Source: Clostridiales bacterium
GTDB taxonomy: Bacteria; Bacillota; Clostridia; Oscillospirales; Acutalibacteraceae
Direction of reading: 5' to 3'
DNA length: 64,000 bases
Assembly (NCBI GenBank): GCA_012840445.1
Contig: DULI01000011.1
Location: forward strand, 1 to 64,000
Positions 35,690 to 44,541 of the stretch are shown piece after piece. The notes below the pieces were generated by a model. That model made no database searches. It saw only the letters and a list, made by a program, of their open reading frames with translations, and was not told the origin of the DNA. Position 1 is the stretch's first letter; each line of letters begins with the position of its first letter. The position numbers and the translations under genes are program-made.

Positions 35690-35780
35690 TGTAGTTTTAC
35701 AATTTAAACTTGCTTTCGTCTTACTCCTTCTTTTTAGAAGAACACCCTCGATGCCATAGCGCCCGAGGGTGTTTTTCTTT
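35690..35780 (+). ncRNA. Candidate small RNA of about 90 nt
   Basis: A predicted transcript from the promoter at 35656-35683 to an intrinsic terminator (stem 35741-35750 with 35764-35773, then T-rich). The unpaired middle contains ACTCCTTCTTTTT (about 35723-35735), complementary to Shine-Dalgarno sequences, a common seed in regulatory RNAs. The terminator end touches the stop codon of the opposing AraC gene. A 25-codon hydrophobic reading frame begins inside the -10 box and is unlikely to be translated. It has no recognised family. Confidence 0.45.
35741..35780 (+). terminator. Intrinsic terminator, better on + strand
   Basis: A 10-bp perfect GC-rich stem (35741-35750 / 35764-35773) followed on + by TTTCTTT. 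On the minus strand, where it follows the AraC-type gene, the tail is CTTCT and weaker, though it may serve both directions. Confidence 0.8.
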
Positions 35781-36561
35781 AATCTTTTTTGGTATGCTTT
35801 TTGGAATACATTGTTGGGGCAACGCCGAATTTTTGCTTAAACATTTTGGAAAAATTGAAAATGTCGGTGTATCCTGCGCTTTGTGCAGCTATGCTGGCAG
35901 GATATCCGTAGGTCGAAATCAGCTCGGCGGCTTTTTGCAATCTTACATCTACAAGATATTGCTTAGGTGATTTGCCGATATATTTTTTAAACGCGGCACT
36001 GAAATAGCTGCGGTTGAGATTTAAGTATCTGGCAAGTTTTGAAATAGAAATGGGTTGGGAATAGTTGGAATCAATATAGTTTTTAGCCTTTAGAATATGT
36101 TCGTAGGTTTTGTCGGAAATTTCGGGCTGGTCGAACAGGGTCATCAGGGTATAAATTTTTCCGCAAATATAATATTCCCTTTGGTTTTGTACCTTGTCGC
36201 AGTCCTTTAAATCAAGAAAGATATGTTCGGCCTGGGGCAGGTCGATAACGTCGTTATTATCAAGGCAGGGTTGGGGAAGAGTGCTTTCAAAACCCACCCA
36301 GCTGTAGTACCACGGCTCTTTTGTGTCGGCCCTGTAGTTTACAATTTCGTTTGGCCTTATAATAAAAATCTGGCCCTTCTCTACGGTGTATTCCCTGGAA
36401 TTTACATAATAATGCCCCTTACCCGTAAATACATAGTGAAGCAGGTAGTAGTCTTTGGATATTGGTCCTACACTATATCCCGGCGAACAGTCCTCTTCGC
36501 CGCATTCACGGGGGTTTATGTCTTTTAACATTTTGTTGGTTATAAGTATTTGTTTTAGCAT
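35779..36561 (-). CDS. AraC-family transcriptional regulator
   Basis: A 260-residue regulator with an N-terminal cupin-like ligand domain (YYLLHYVFTGKGHYYVNSREYTVEKG, PWYYSWVGFES) and a C-terminal double helix-turn-helix (ISKLARYLNLNRSYFSAAFKKYIGKSPKQYL, then DIFNFSKMFKQKFGVAPTMY). Regulators of this form often control sugar uptake and catabolism, but no such target operon is adjacent. ATG 36561 follows AAGGCGG. It lies 27 bases after the second AraC gene and is probably co-transcribed. Confidence 0.92.
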   Translation of the reverse strand: MLKQILITNKMLKDINPRECGEEDCSPGYSVGPISKDYYLLHYVFTGKGHYYVNSREYTVEKGQIFIIRPNEIVNYRADTKEPWYYSWVGFESTLPQPCLDNNDVIDLPQAEHIFLDLKDCDKVQNQREYYICGKIYTLMTLFDQPEISDKTYEHILKAKNYIDSNYSQPISISKLARYLNLNRSYFSAAFKKYIGKSPKQYLVDVRLQKAAELISTYGYPASIAAQSAGYTDIFNFSKMFKQKFGVAPTMYSKKHTKKD

Positions 36562-36588
36562 AATCGCCGCCTTCTTAAGGGCAATTTT

Positions 36589-37416
36589 TTATGCGTCATG
36601 ACCGGAATTATCGGATTGCTTGTACTGTTCCCGGTAAGCAACCCTGAACTGCGAAGGGGTCATGTTATAGACCGAAGTGAAAGCTCTGTTAAAGGTGCGG
36701 TAGTTGTCAAATCCCGACTGGAAGGCGATCTGTGTTAAATTGTCATTGGTTTGTTTTATTAGCTGAACCGCATGGCGGGAGCGCAGTATATTCAGGTATT
36801 TGTTAAACCCATAGCCAAAATAGGAGTTGAAAAAACGGGACAGGTAGTCTTTGTTGTAGCCAAAGCGCTTTGCCAGTGATGTAATGGTTATTTTGTTAGT
36901 GTAGTTTTGTTCAAGGTATATCAATATTTCACGCGCCAGGGTGCTGTTGCTGGTTTTGGGGCTGCTTTTTAAACCTAATTCCCTTATTAAAGTTCCTAAA
37001 ATAACATACAGATAGCCCTTTGTTTCCAACCAATCTGATTTTTTGTATTTTAAGATTTGCTGCAGGGCATAGTATATTTCGTCAGAGCTCTCGCCCGGGT
37101 TTAAAAACGGGCTTGCAAAGGTTTTGCCCCGGATTTTAGTGTTATAGCTGTGAACAGTATCGATTGGGACAATTAGTATTAATGTGTGTGATTCTTTGGG
37201 GGTGTGGTAAGAATGTATATCATAGCTGTTGGCGACCGAAACGCAGCCCTTTGACAGCAGGCGGCTTGTACCGTTGATGGTAATTTCAATCTCGCCGTCT
37301 AAAACATATACAACTTCTATGTTCGAATGAAAATGGGGCATGCATGCATTCTGCCAGCTTTCAAAACAGGCAAGCGAATTTTCGAGTTCGCGGTATTTTT
37401 CAAAATAAGCATCCAT
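36589..37416 (-). CDS. AraC-family transcriptional regulator
   Basis: A second AraC-type regulator of 275 residues. The cupin domain has HFHSNIEVVYVLDGEIEITINGT and the DNA-binding domain has ITSLAKRFGYNKDYLSRFFNSYFGYGFNKYL and LTQIAFQSGFDNYRTFNRAFTSVYNMTPSQFR. The chosen start (ATG complement at 37414-37416) follows AGAGGTGA; a longer reading frame extends into the gtrA-like gene and lacks a ribosome site. It starts four bases after the gtrA-like stop, so translation is likely coupled. Target genes unknown. Confidence 0.92.
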   Translation of the reverse strand: MDAYFEKYRELENSLACFESWQNACMPHFHSNIEVVYVLDGEIEITINGTSRLLSKGCVSVANSYDIHSYHTPKESHTLILIVPIDTVHSYNTKIRGKTFASPFLNPGESSDEIYYALQQILKYKKSDWLETKGYLYVILGTLIRELGLKSSPKTSNSTLAREILIYLEQNYTNKITITSLAKRFGYNKDYLSRFFNSYFGYGFNKYLNILRSRHAVQLIKQTNDNLTQIAFQSGFDNYRTFNRAFTSVYNMTPSQFRVAYREQYKQSDNSGHDA

Positions 37417-37420
37417 AGGT

Positions 37421-37825
37421 TCACCTCTGATTGCTTGCATCTTTCTTTTCAAACACAAAGAACTTGGTGAACAAAAATGTTAGTGGAACGCCGATAATTG
37501 CAGCTATTGCGTAAGCTGTAATTTCTTTTAATCCCAATAAGTTGTGGGCAATTAAAACCGTTATAAATTGTATTATGAAATTCGGGATGTAGGAAATGCA
37601 AAATTTAATGTATTTTTTAAACCCCGGGCGCTGTTTAAAATTGACCAGTGAATTCAGCAAATAGGCAACAGTAAGACTAATAGCATATCCAGCAACAAAA
37701 GCCATGTTGGGATGGCTTATTAAATACCGCTGCAACAGCCCGGAAATAATCGTGCAGTTAAAGGTATTAAAAAAACCAATTATGACAAAAATGAGAAAAT
37801 TTCTTGAAAAGAAAATTTTAAACAA
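37421..37825 (-). CDS. GtrA-like membrane protein
   Basis: A protein of at least 134 residues with four membrane helices and the GtrA pattern: IGFFNTFNCTIISGLLQ, AYLLNSLVNFKQRP, and a C-terminal AAIIGVPLTFLFTKFFVFEK. GtrA proteins help move lipid-linked sugars across the membrane for cell-surface polysaccharides. The first standard start is TTG 37825, but no ribosome site precedes it. The frame stays open upstream (GVFINISSLILKL), with GGGGTG before an ATA or ATT codon, so the real start may be non-standard. Confidence 0.82.
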   Translation of the reverse strand: MFKIFFSRNFLIFVIIGFFNTFNCTIISGLLQRYLISHPNMAFVAGYAISLTVAYLLNSLVNFKQRPGFKKYIKFCISYIPNFIIQFITVLIAHNLLGLKEITAYAIAAIIGVPLTFLFTKFFVFEKKDASNQR

Positions 37826-37886
37826 TTTTAAAATTAACGATGAAATATTTATAAAAACACCCCGTTTTTAACGGATATTTATGTAA

Positions 37887-37915
37887 ATTATATCATTTGT
37901 GGCTGCTAAACGCAA
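37887..37915 (-). promoter_or_regulatory. Promoter for gtrA-araC-araC
   Basis: Minus-strand TTGCGT (37915-37910), 17 bases, then perfect TATAAT (37892-37887). It lies about 60 bases before the GtrA-like gene and would drive all three minus-strand genes. Confidence 0.55.
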
Positions 37916-38007
37916 GATTATGTCACCTGGCATTTTTGATAGGCATCCATATGCAATAAAGCTTTATTAAAGCATAAACAGCAAGGTTTCATGATTGGCA
38001 GGCGTAC

Positions 38008-38036
38008 TTGAATCAAAACCCGAAAAATAGTATAAT
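38008..38036 (+). promoter_or_regulatory. Promoter for miaB operon
   Basis: TTGAAT (38008-38013), exactly 17 bases, then TATAAT (38031-38036). It lies 31 bases before the miaB start codon. Confidence 0.75.
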
Positions 38037-38067
38037 AAACGAGTAAATATTTTTTTGGGAGATTATA

Positions 38068-39489
38068 ATGTCTGTTAACATAGATAAAAACAAAACAACC
38101 GTTAATCTTGACGAACAAAAGGTTTATATGTCCCGAGTGGCTAAAATTGTAAAAAAACGGTGGGAAAGGCCGGCTGCGTGCGTGGTTACCTACGGTTGTC
38201 AGCAGAATGTAAGCGACAGCGAGCGCATCAGGGGTATGCTAATGTGCATGGGTTTTGAATTTACCGACAACACGGGCGATGCTGATGTGGTAATATTCAA
38301 TACCTGTGCCGTGCGCGGCCATGCCGAGAACAGGGTGTTCGGAAATGTGGGCGCGCTGAAACACATAAAGCAAAAAAAGCCGGATATGATTATTGCTCTG
38401 TGCGGCTGCATGATGCAGCAGCAGCATGTGGCTGAAAAAATTAGGCGCAGTTATCCGCATGTGGACATAGTGTTTGGAACCCATGTAATGCACCGGCTTC
38501 CCGAGTTTTTGTGGAACCGGCTCACAGGGGCTTCGAGGATTTTTGAACTGCCCGATTCGGACGGCGAAATAATCGAGGGCCTTCCGGTACACCGTGACGG
38601 TAGCGTGCGGGGTTTTCTTTCAATAATGTACGGCTGCAACAACTTTTGTTCATACTGTATAGTTCCCTATGTCAGGGGCAGGGAACGCTCAAGAGACCCC
38701 GAGGTTATTATCAGGGAAGCCGAGCAAATGGTCAAGGCGGGTTACAAGGATATTACCCTTTTGGGCCAGAATGTAAATTCCTATGGGAAAGGCGAACCCC
38801 ATGGCGTGAATTTCGCAAAGCTCTTAAGGCTTCTAAATGAAATTGAGGGGGATTTCAGAATCAGGTTTATGACATCCCACCCGAAGGATTGCACCATTGA
38901 GCTGCTTGATGCCATGAAGGACTGCGAAAAGGTCTGCCGCCATTTGCATCTGCCTTTCCAGTGCGGGTCTGACCGGATTTTAAAGCAGATGAACAGGCAC
39001 TACACCAAGTCTGATTACCTTGCGCTTGTTGAGGCAGCCTATGAGAGGATGCCCGATCTTAACCTTTCAAGCGATGTTATTGTGGGCTTCCCCGGCGAGA
39101 CTTACGATGACTTTCTTGATACCCTTGACGTTGTAAAAAAGGTGGGATTTACGCAGCTGTTTACCTTTATTTTTTCACCGCGGCAGGGCACTCCGGCCGC
39201 ACAGCTCCCTGACCCTGTAAGCCGCGATGAAAAGGTTAAATGGTTTGAGGAACTGCTTAAAGTTCAGGAGGAGATACTCCAGTCCAAAATGCATGATATG
39301 GTTGGCAAGACCTACCGCGTGCTTTGCGAAGAGCCGGGGCGCATGGAAGGGCTTGTTTGCGGCAGGACCAGCGGCAATATGGTCATTGAATTTAAAGCAG
39401 ACATAAGTTTAATAGGGAGTTTTGCAGACGTTAAGGTTACAAATGCCTCCAATGTGATTGAAGGCGAGCTTGTACAAAAAATATCCTAA
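38068..39489 (+). CDS. miaB: MiaB tRNA-2-methylthio-N6-dimethylallyladenosine synthase
   Basis: A radical SAM enzyme that adds a methylthio group to i6A37 of tRNAs, using two [4Fe-4S] clusters. The N-terminal UPF0004 domain holds three Cys (YGCQQN, FNTCAVR, LCGCMMQ). The radical SAM motif CxxxCxxC is in YGCNNFCSYCIVPYVRGRERSR (beginning C in GCNNFC). A TRAM domain ends the 473-residue protein. ATG 38068 follows TGGGAG. MiaA, which makes the substrate base, is encoded at 44542. Confidence 0.96.
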   Translation: MSVNIDKNKTTVNLDEQKVYMSRVAKIVKKRWERPAACVVTYGCQQNVSDSERIRGMLMCMGFEFTDNTGDADVVIFNTCAVRGHAENRVFGNVGALKHIKQKKPDMIIALCGCMMQQQHVAEKIRRSYPHVDIVFGTHVMHRLPEFLWNRLTGASRIFELPDSDGEIIEGLPVHRDGSVRGFLSIMYGCNNFCSYCIVPYVRGRERSRDPEVIIREAEQMVKAGYKDITLLGQNVNSYGKGEPHGVNFAKLLRLLNEIEGDFRIRFMTSHPKDCTIELLDAMKDCEKVCRHLHLPFQCGSDRILKQMNRHYTKSDYLALVEAAYERMPDLNLSSDVIVGFPGETYDDFLDTLDVVKKVGFTQLFTFIFSPRQGTPAAQLPDPVSRDEKVKWFEELLKVQEEILQSKMHDMVGKTYRVLCEEPGRMEGLVCGRTSGNMVIEFKADISLIGSFADVKVTNASNVIEGELVQKIS

Positions 39490-39508
39490 TTTTTTTGGAG
39501 GTTTTTTA

Positions 39509-39919
39509 ATGAAAGAGATTATTGAAATTACCAGGAAACTTGGTGCAGCGATACAAAAGGATGAATGTTATCTGGCATATTTAGAGGCTAAAAAGCGCAA
39601 CGATAAAGATGTGCAGCTTCAGGAAGATATCGGTGCTTTTAACCTTGCAAGAATGTCGCTGGATAATGAGCTGTCCAAACAGGACAAGGATGAAGAAAAG
39701 GTAAAAGAGTTAAACAACAATCTGCGTCAGATATATTCCAAAATCATGTCTAATCCTAATATGATTAATTTTAATAATGCCAAATCCAACCTTGAGCGGC
39801 TGGTAAACATGGTTCATGGCATGCTAACCGAAATGGTCAACGGTGCCGATCCTGAAACGGTTGAGCCGTCCCTGTCTAATTGTTCAGGCAGCTGTTCCGG
39901 ATGTTCGGGCTGCAATTAG
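39509..39919 (+). CDS. ricA: YlbF/YmcA family protein (RicA-like)
   Basis: A 136-residue helical protein of the YlbF/YmcA family, right after miaB as ymcA is in Bacillus. RicA, RicF and RicT form a complex with Fe-S clusters that acts with RNase Y in mRNA maturation. ATG 39509 follows TTGGAGG. The C-terminus carries four Cys in a short Ser/Gly stretch (CSGSCSGCSGC), which could be cluster ligands. An rny gene lies at 56752, consistent with this pathway, though the two are not linked. The symbol is by synteny. Confidence 0.78.
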   Translation: MKEIIEITRKLGAAIQKDECYLAYLEAKKRNDKDVQLQEDIGAFNLARMSLDNELSKQDKDEEKVKELNNNLRQIYSKIMSNPNMINFNNAKSNLERLVNMVHGMLTEMVNGADPETVEPSLSNCSGSCSGCSGCN

Positions 39920-39945
39920 AGGAATTTATTTAACTTATATTTTTT

Positions 39946-39980
39946 AAACCCAGCCTTTTCCTGCCGAAAGGCCGGGTTTT
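39946..39980 (+). terminator. Intrinsic terminator after ricA
   Basis: Stem AAACCC-GCCTTT (39946-39958) pairs with AAAGGC-GGGTTT (39967-39979), with an A/C mismatch, followed by a short T-run. It separates miaB-ricA from mutS. Confidence 0.8.
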
Positions 39981-40022
39981 AATAAAATTTTCGTGGTTCC
40001 ATTGCCAGGTGGAGGGATATTA

Positions 40023-42629
40023 ATGGCCGAGTTGACACCCATGATGAGGCAGTATCTCGAAATAAAAGATAAATATAAAGACTGTATTCTGTTTTTTCGC
40101 CTGGGCGATTTTTATGAAATGTTTTTTGAGGACGCCAAAATCGCCTCTGAAGAGCTTGACCTTACCCTTACCGGTAGGGACTGCGGGCAGGAAGAACGCG
40201 CCCCCATGTGCGGAGTGCCGTATCATAGCTGCGAGGCTTACATAGCAAGGTTAATTTCTAAAGGTTACCGTGTGGCAATATGCGAGCAGGTAGAGGACCC
40301 GGCAACCGCCAAAGGGCTTGTTAAGCGCGAGGTTGTAAGGGTCATTACCCCTGGTACCGTAATTGAAGATAGCATGCTTGATGAGTCTAAAAACAACTTT
40401 CTGGCGGCTATCAGTATCCTTGGCAATAAAGCCGGCATGTGCTTTGTGGACGCCTCCACCGGGACGCTTAACCTTACCGAGTTTGACTGCAAAGGCACCG
40501 ACCAGCGTATTATAGATGAACTGGGCAGGTTTAACCCCAGCGAAATTTTGGCGGATGAAGGTATTGGCAAAAGAAAAGAACTGGTCGAGTTTATAGAAAA
40601 CAGACTTTCCTGCAGAATTACCAAGAGAAGCGAGGAGGACTTTGATCCTGAAAAGCTTAAAGAGGTAATTCTGTCCCACTTTATGGCGGAAAAACTGGAT
40701 AACCTGGGGCTTAAAGACGGCAGCGCTGCCGTTTCGGCTTTGGGTGCGGCGCTTAAATATTTATACGAAACCCAGCGCACTGGGCTTTTAAACATTAATG
40801 ACATCAATTTTTATGAAGAGTCCCAGTTTATGCGGCTTGACCTTTTCACCATCAGGAATCTTGAGCTGCTTGAAACTATGCGCAACAAAGAAAAACGTGG
40901 TTCGCTTCTGTGGGTGTTGGACAAGACCAAAACCGCCATGGGAAAACGCAGGATAAGGACATGGATAGAGCAGCCGTTGATTAGCATACCCGAAATCGAA
41001 ATGCGGCTTAATGCTGTTGATGAGATAGCCGGGGACACAATACTTCGCGGCGAAATTTTAGAACAGCTTGCGGGCATTCATGACCTGGAAAGGCTTATGA
41101 CCCGGATTGTGTACGGCACGGCGGGGGCAAGGGAACTGAAATCCTTATCCAGCGCCATAAGCCGGCTCCCTCAGCTGAAAGCTCTGCTGCAAAATGTAAA
41201 CAGCAGGCTGCTAAAAGAAATTTATGAAAATATTGATTTGCTGGAAGATGTATATAATTTAATTGAATCTGCAATTATTGACCAGCCGCCTGCAACAATC
41301 AGGGAGGGCGGAATAATCAAAGAAGGGTATAACAGCGAAGTAGACCAGTTAAGGGATGATATTAACGACACCAAAGGCGTTTTGGCACGAATTGAAAATC
41401 AGGAAAAAGAGCGCACGGGAATAAAAACCCTTAAGGTGCGCTACAACAAGGTTTTTGGATATTATATTGAAGTTACCAATTCCTACAAGTCAATGGTCCC
41501 TCCCGATTACATACGCAAGCAGACCCTTACCAACTGCGAAAGGTTTATCACTGAAGAGCTGAAGAATCTTGAAAGCCGTATTTTAGGGGCTAAAGACAGA
41601 ATAGTCCAACTTGAATACGAGCTGTTTGAAGAAATAAGAAAACAGGTCGCAAACCAGTTTGAAAGGGTGCAGTCGACCGCTTCGGCGGTGGCTGTGCTGG
41701 ACGTGCTGTGCTCTTTTGCCGAAACAGCGGTTAAGAATAACTACTGCAGGCCGAAATTAAATAACGAAGGGCGTATCTATATAACAAACGGCCGCCATCC
41801 GGTTGTAGAAGCGACCCTTAAAACCCCTTTTGTGCCCAATGACACAATTCTGGATAATAAGGATAACCGTTGTATCATAATTACAGGACCCAATATGGCG
41901 GGTAAATCCACATATATGCGCCAGGTGGCGTTAATCTGCCTAATGGCGCAGATGGGCAGTTTTGTGCCTGCCCAATCGGCCGATTTGTGCATTGTGGACG
42001 CAATTTTTACCCGCGTTGGCGCGTCGGACGACCTGTCAGCAGGGCAGTCGACCTTTATGGTCGAAATGAGCGAGGTGGCGTATATACTTAAAAACGCCAC
42101 CAGCAAAAGCCTGCTGATCTTGGATGAAATTGGCAGGGGAACCTCTACTTATGACGGTATGTCAATCGCGCGCGCTGTACTCGAGTATGTGTCGCGAAAG
42201 ATTTGCGCCAAAACCATGTTCGCTACCCACTACCACGAGCTGACAGTGCTCGAAGGCCAGATTGAGGGCGTAAAAAATTACAACATTGCCGTTAAAAAAC
42301 GCGGAGATGAAATCACGTTTTTGCGGCGTATAGTCCGCGGCGGTGCGGACCGAAGTTACGGAATAGAGGTAGGAAAACTTGCAGGTATTCCCGACGCGGT
42401 AATCGAGCGGGCTAAGGAAATCCTGAAACTCATTGAGAAAGACGGCGTATCCGCAAAGAATACTCCTTACGGGTACAATTTAAGTGCAGATGAACCTCAG
42501 GTGTCCTTTGAAATGCAGACCGCCAAACTTCTTGCCGATGAGCTGAAACGGCTGGATGTAAACACCTTGACGCCGATAGAGGCCATGACTAAGCTGTTTG
42601 AGCTGGTCAACAAGGCTAGAAACCTCTAG
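40023..42629 (+). CDS. mutS: MutS DNA mismatch repair protein
   Basis: MutS recognises base mismatches and recruits MutL. The chosen ATG 40023 follows GGTGGAGGG; an upstream frame start at 39993 lies in the terminator region. Of 868 residues, the mismatch-reading F-x-E triad is FYE at 30-32. The ATPase Walker A is TGPNMAGKSTY, and Walker B ILDEIGRGTSTYDG. The C-terminal dimer helices are present. No promoter is obvious in the 42 bases after the upstream terminator, so transcription may begin within it. Confidence 0.97.
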   Translation: MAELTPMMRQYLEIKDKYKDCILFFRLGDFYEMFFEDAKIASEELDLTLTGRDCGQEERAPMCGVPYHSCEAYIARLISKGYRVAICEQVEDPATAKGLVKREVVRVITPGTVIEDSMLDESKNNFLAAISILGNKAGMCFVDASTGTLNLTEFDCKGTDQRIIDELGRFNPSEILADEGIGKRKELVEFIENRLSCRITKRSEEDFDPEKLKEVILSHFMAEKLDNLGLKDGSAAVSALGAALKYLYETQRTGLLNINDINFYEESQFMRLDLFTIRNLELLETMRNKEKRGSLLWVLDKTKTAMGKRRIRTWIEQPLISIPEIEMRLNAVDEIAGDTILRGEILEQLAGIHDLERLMTRIVYGTAGARELKSLSSAISRLPQLKALLQNVNSRLLKEIYENIDLLEDVYNLIESAIIDQPPATIREGGIIKEGYNSEVDQLRDDINDTKGVLARIENQEKERTGIKTLKVRYNKVFGYYIEVTNSYKSMVPPDYIRKQTLTNCERFITEELKNLESRILGAKDRIVQLEYELFEEIRKQVANQFERVQSTASAVAVLDVLCSFAETAVKNNYCRPKLNNEGRIYITNGRHPVVEATLKTPFVPNDTILDNKDNRCIIITGPNMAGKSTYMRQVALICLMAQMGSFVPAQSADLCIVDAIFTRVGASDDLSAGQSTFMVEMSEVAYILKNATSKSLLILDEIGRGTSTYDGMSIARAVLEYVSRKICAKTMFATHYHELTVLEGQIEGVKNYNIAVKKRGDEITFLRRIVRGGADRSYGIEVGKLAGIPDAVIERAKEILKLIEKDGVSAKNTPYGYNLSADEPQVSFEMQTAKLLADELKRLDVNTLTPIEAMTKLFELVNKARNL

Positions 42630-42646
42630 ATTTTTAAGGAGATGAA

Positions 42647-44536
42647 GTGTTGGGCAAGATAAATCTGCTAAGCAAACAGACCGCAGAGCTGATAGCAGCC
42701 GGCGAGGTGGTCGAACGGCCCTCTTCGGTTATAAAGGAGTTGGTGGAAAACTCCATTGATGCCGGCGCGACTGCCATTACGGTTGAAATAAAAAACGGCG
42801 GCATAGTTTACATTAGGGTTACCGACAACGGCAGCGGAATTGCCAAAGACGACGTAAAGCGAGCGTTTTTGCGCCATGCGACCAGTAAAATAGCAAGAGA
42901 AGAAGACCTTAACAACATTGGCACCTTGGGATTCCGCGGGGAGGCTTTGGCTGCAATCTGTGCGGTGTCTAAAGTTGAGCTGCTTACCAAATACGAGTCA
43001 GAGTCAATCGGAACCCGGTATATAATAGAAGGCGGCCAGGAGGTTTTATTAGAGGATGCAGGATATCCCAAGGGCACCACAATAGTTGTAAGGGATTTGT
43101 TTTACAACACACCTGCCAGGATGAAGTTTTTAAAAAAGGATGTTGCCGAAGCAAATGCGGTGGCATCAGTGATAGACCGGCTGGCACTGTCCCACCCCGA
43201 AATAGCCTTTAAATTTATAAGAGACGGCAATTTAGTCCTTTCCACGTCGGGTGACGGGATGTTTTTATCGGCCATATATTCCGTGCTTGGCAGGGAGTTT
43301 GCTTCGGGACTGATTCCAGTTGATTATGAAATGTATGGTATTAAAGTCTCCGGTTATGTTTGCAAGCCGATAAACTGCAGGCCTAACCGCAAAATGCAGT
43401 ACTTTTTTATCAACAGCCGTTTTGTAAAAACGGGTACAGGAAGCGCCGCACTTGAACAGGCATATAAAAATTCTGTTATGTCGGGCAAGTTTCCTTCCTG
43501 CGTGCTAAATATCGTGTTGCCGTTTGATGCGGTAGATGTTAATGTGCATCCCGCCAAAATTGAGGTGCGCTTTGCAGATGAAAAACGGGTGTTTGACAGC
43601 GTTTACTATGGTGTAAAATCGGCGCTGGAAGCCGGGGATTCCCGCCCGGTGCTCGAGCTTAAGCAAAACAAAACTTTTAAAACCGAGCCTGAACCGGTAT
43701 TGCAAAAAACTACGAATTATGAATTTAATCCTGAAAAAAAGGAAATTATTATTAATAAAACTATAAAACCCGTTGAATCTCCCAAAACACAGCCGGAATT
43801 TAGTAGAATTAACCGATTGTCTGATTTTGCCCAAAAACCTTCCCCACAGAAAATTGCAGAGGTTCTTGATATTCTTAACGAAACCGCTAAACAGGTAGAA
43901 AAAGCTGAAGAATCGAGCTCTCCAGAACAGCCCGGGCGACAGGCAATTGAAGAAAAACCCGAAACAAAGCCCGATGACCAGGAAATACTGTGCATTGGCG
44001 AGGCTTTTGGGACATATATTATCGTGCAAATGGGTAAAAAGCTTGTTTTTTTGGACAAGCATGCCGCCCATGAAAGGATTATATATGAGGAATTAAAAAG
44101 TAATACCCAAATAGGACAGCAGCAGCTTTTAACCCCGATTTCGGTAACGCTGTCAAAAGAGGAGTACTCGGCGCTGCTTGAAAATAATCAGTTGCTGTCG
44201 TCCGCCGGGTTTGAAATTGAGGATTTTGGCAACGGCACGGTGCTGGTAAGAGGAATTCCGGCGGTATTGAGTGAAGAAAATATAAGCGGAGTAATAGGTG
44301 AAATAGCGGGCGGCCTTATTGATAGCCCGGTTGTGAGAGTGTCTAAACTTGAGTGGATATTTGAATCCATAGCCTGCCGGGCGGCAGTGAAGGCCGGTGA
44401 TAAGCTTTCGTTGTCCGAAATGCAGGCAATAGCCAAAAAGGTATTGTCAAACAACGATATTTTATACTGTCCCCACGGCCGGGCAGTGGCGTTTGAAATA
44501 ACTGAAAGCCAGCTTAAAAAACAGTTTGGAAGGTAG
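42647..44536 (+). CDS. mutL: MutL DNA mismatch repair protein
   Basis: MutL couples mismatch recognition to strand incision. The N-terminal GHKL ATPase motifs are ENSIDAGAT, DNGSGI and GFRGEAL. A Lys/Glu/Pro-rich linker (about residues 340-445) joins the C-terminal endonuclease domain, whose metal motif reads DKHAAHERIIYEE, with Lys where most have Gln or Met. The GTG start at 42647 follows AAGGAGATG. The protein has 629 residues. Confidence 0.96.
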   Translation: MLGKINLLSKQTAELIAAGEVVERPSSVIKELVENSIDAGATAITVEIKNGGIVYIRVTDNGSGIAKDDVKRAFLRHATSKIAREEDLNNIGTLGFRGEALAAICAVSKVELLTKYESESIGTRYIIEGGQEVLLEDAGYPKGTTIVVRDLFYNTPARMKFLKKDVAEANAVASVIDRLALSHPEIAFKFIRDGNLVLSTSGDGMFLSAIYSVLGREFASGLIPVDYEMYGIKVSGYVCKPINCRPNRKMQYFFINSRFVKTGTGSAALEQAYKNSVMSGKFPSCVLNIVLPFDAVDVNVHPAKIEVRFADEKRVFDSVYYGVKSALEAGDSRPVLELKQNKTFKTEPEPVLQKTTNYEFNPEKKEIIINKTIKPVESPKTQPEFSRINRLSDFAQKPSPQKIAEVLDILNETAKQVEKAEESSSPEQPGRQAIEEKPETKPDDQEILCIGEAFGTYIIVQMGKKLVFLDKHAAHERIIYEELKSNTQIGQQQLLTPISVTLSKEEYSALLENNQLLSSAGFEIEDFGNGTVLVRGIPAVLSEENISGVIGEIAGGLIDSPVVRVSKLEWIFESIACRAAVKAGDKLSLSEMQAIAKKVLSNNDILYCPHGRAVAFEITESQLKKQFGR

Positions 44537-44541
44537 CCGAT

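Noticed and set aside
35682-35759. A 25-codon hydrophobic reading frame (MDIVVLQFKLAF...)
   Set aside because: Its ATG lies inside the -10 box of the candidate small RNA promoter and no ribosome site precedes it.
37955-37968. 14-bp palindrome AATAAAGCTTTATT
   Set aside because: Short, AT-rich and likely by chance in this non-coding gap; no promoter is positioned to use it.
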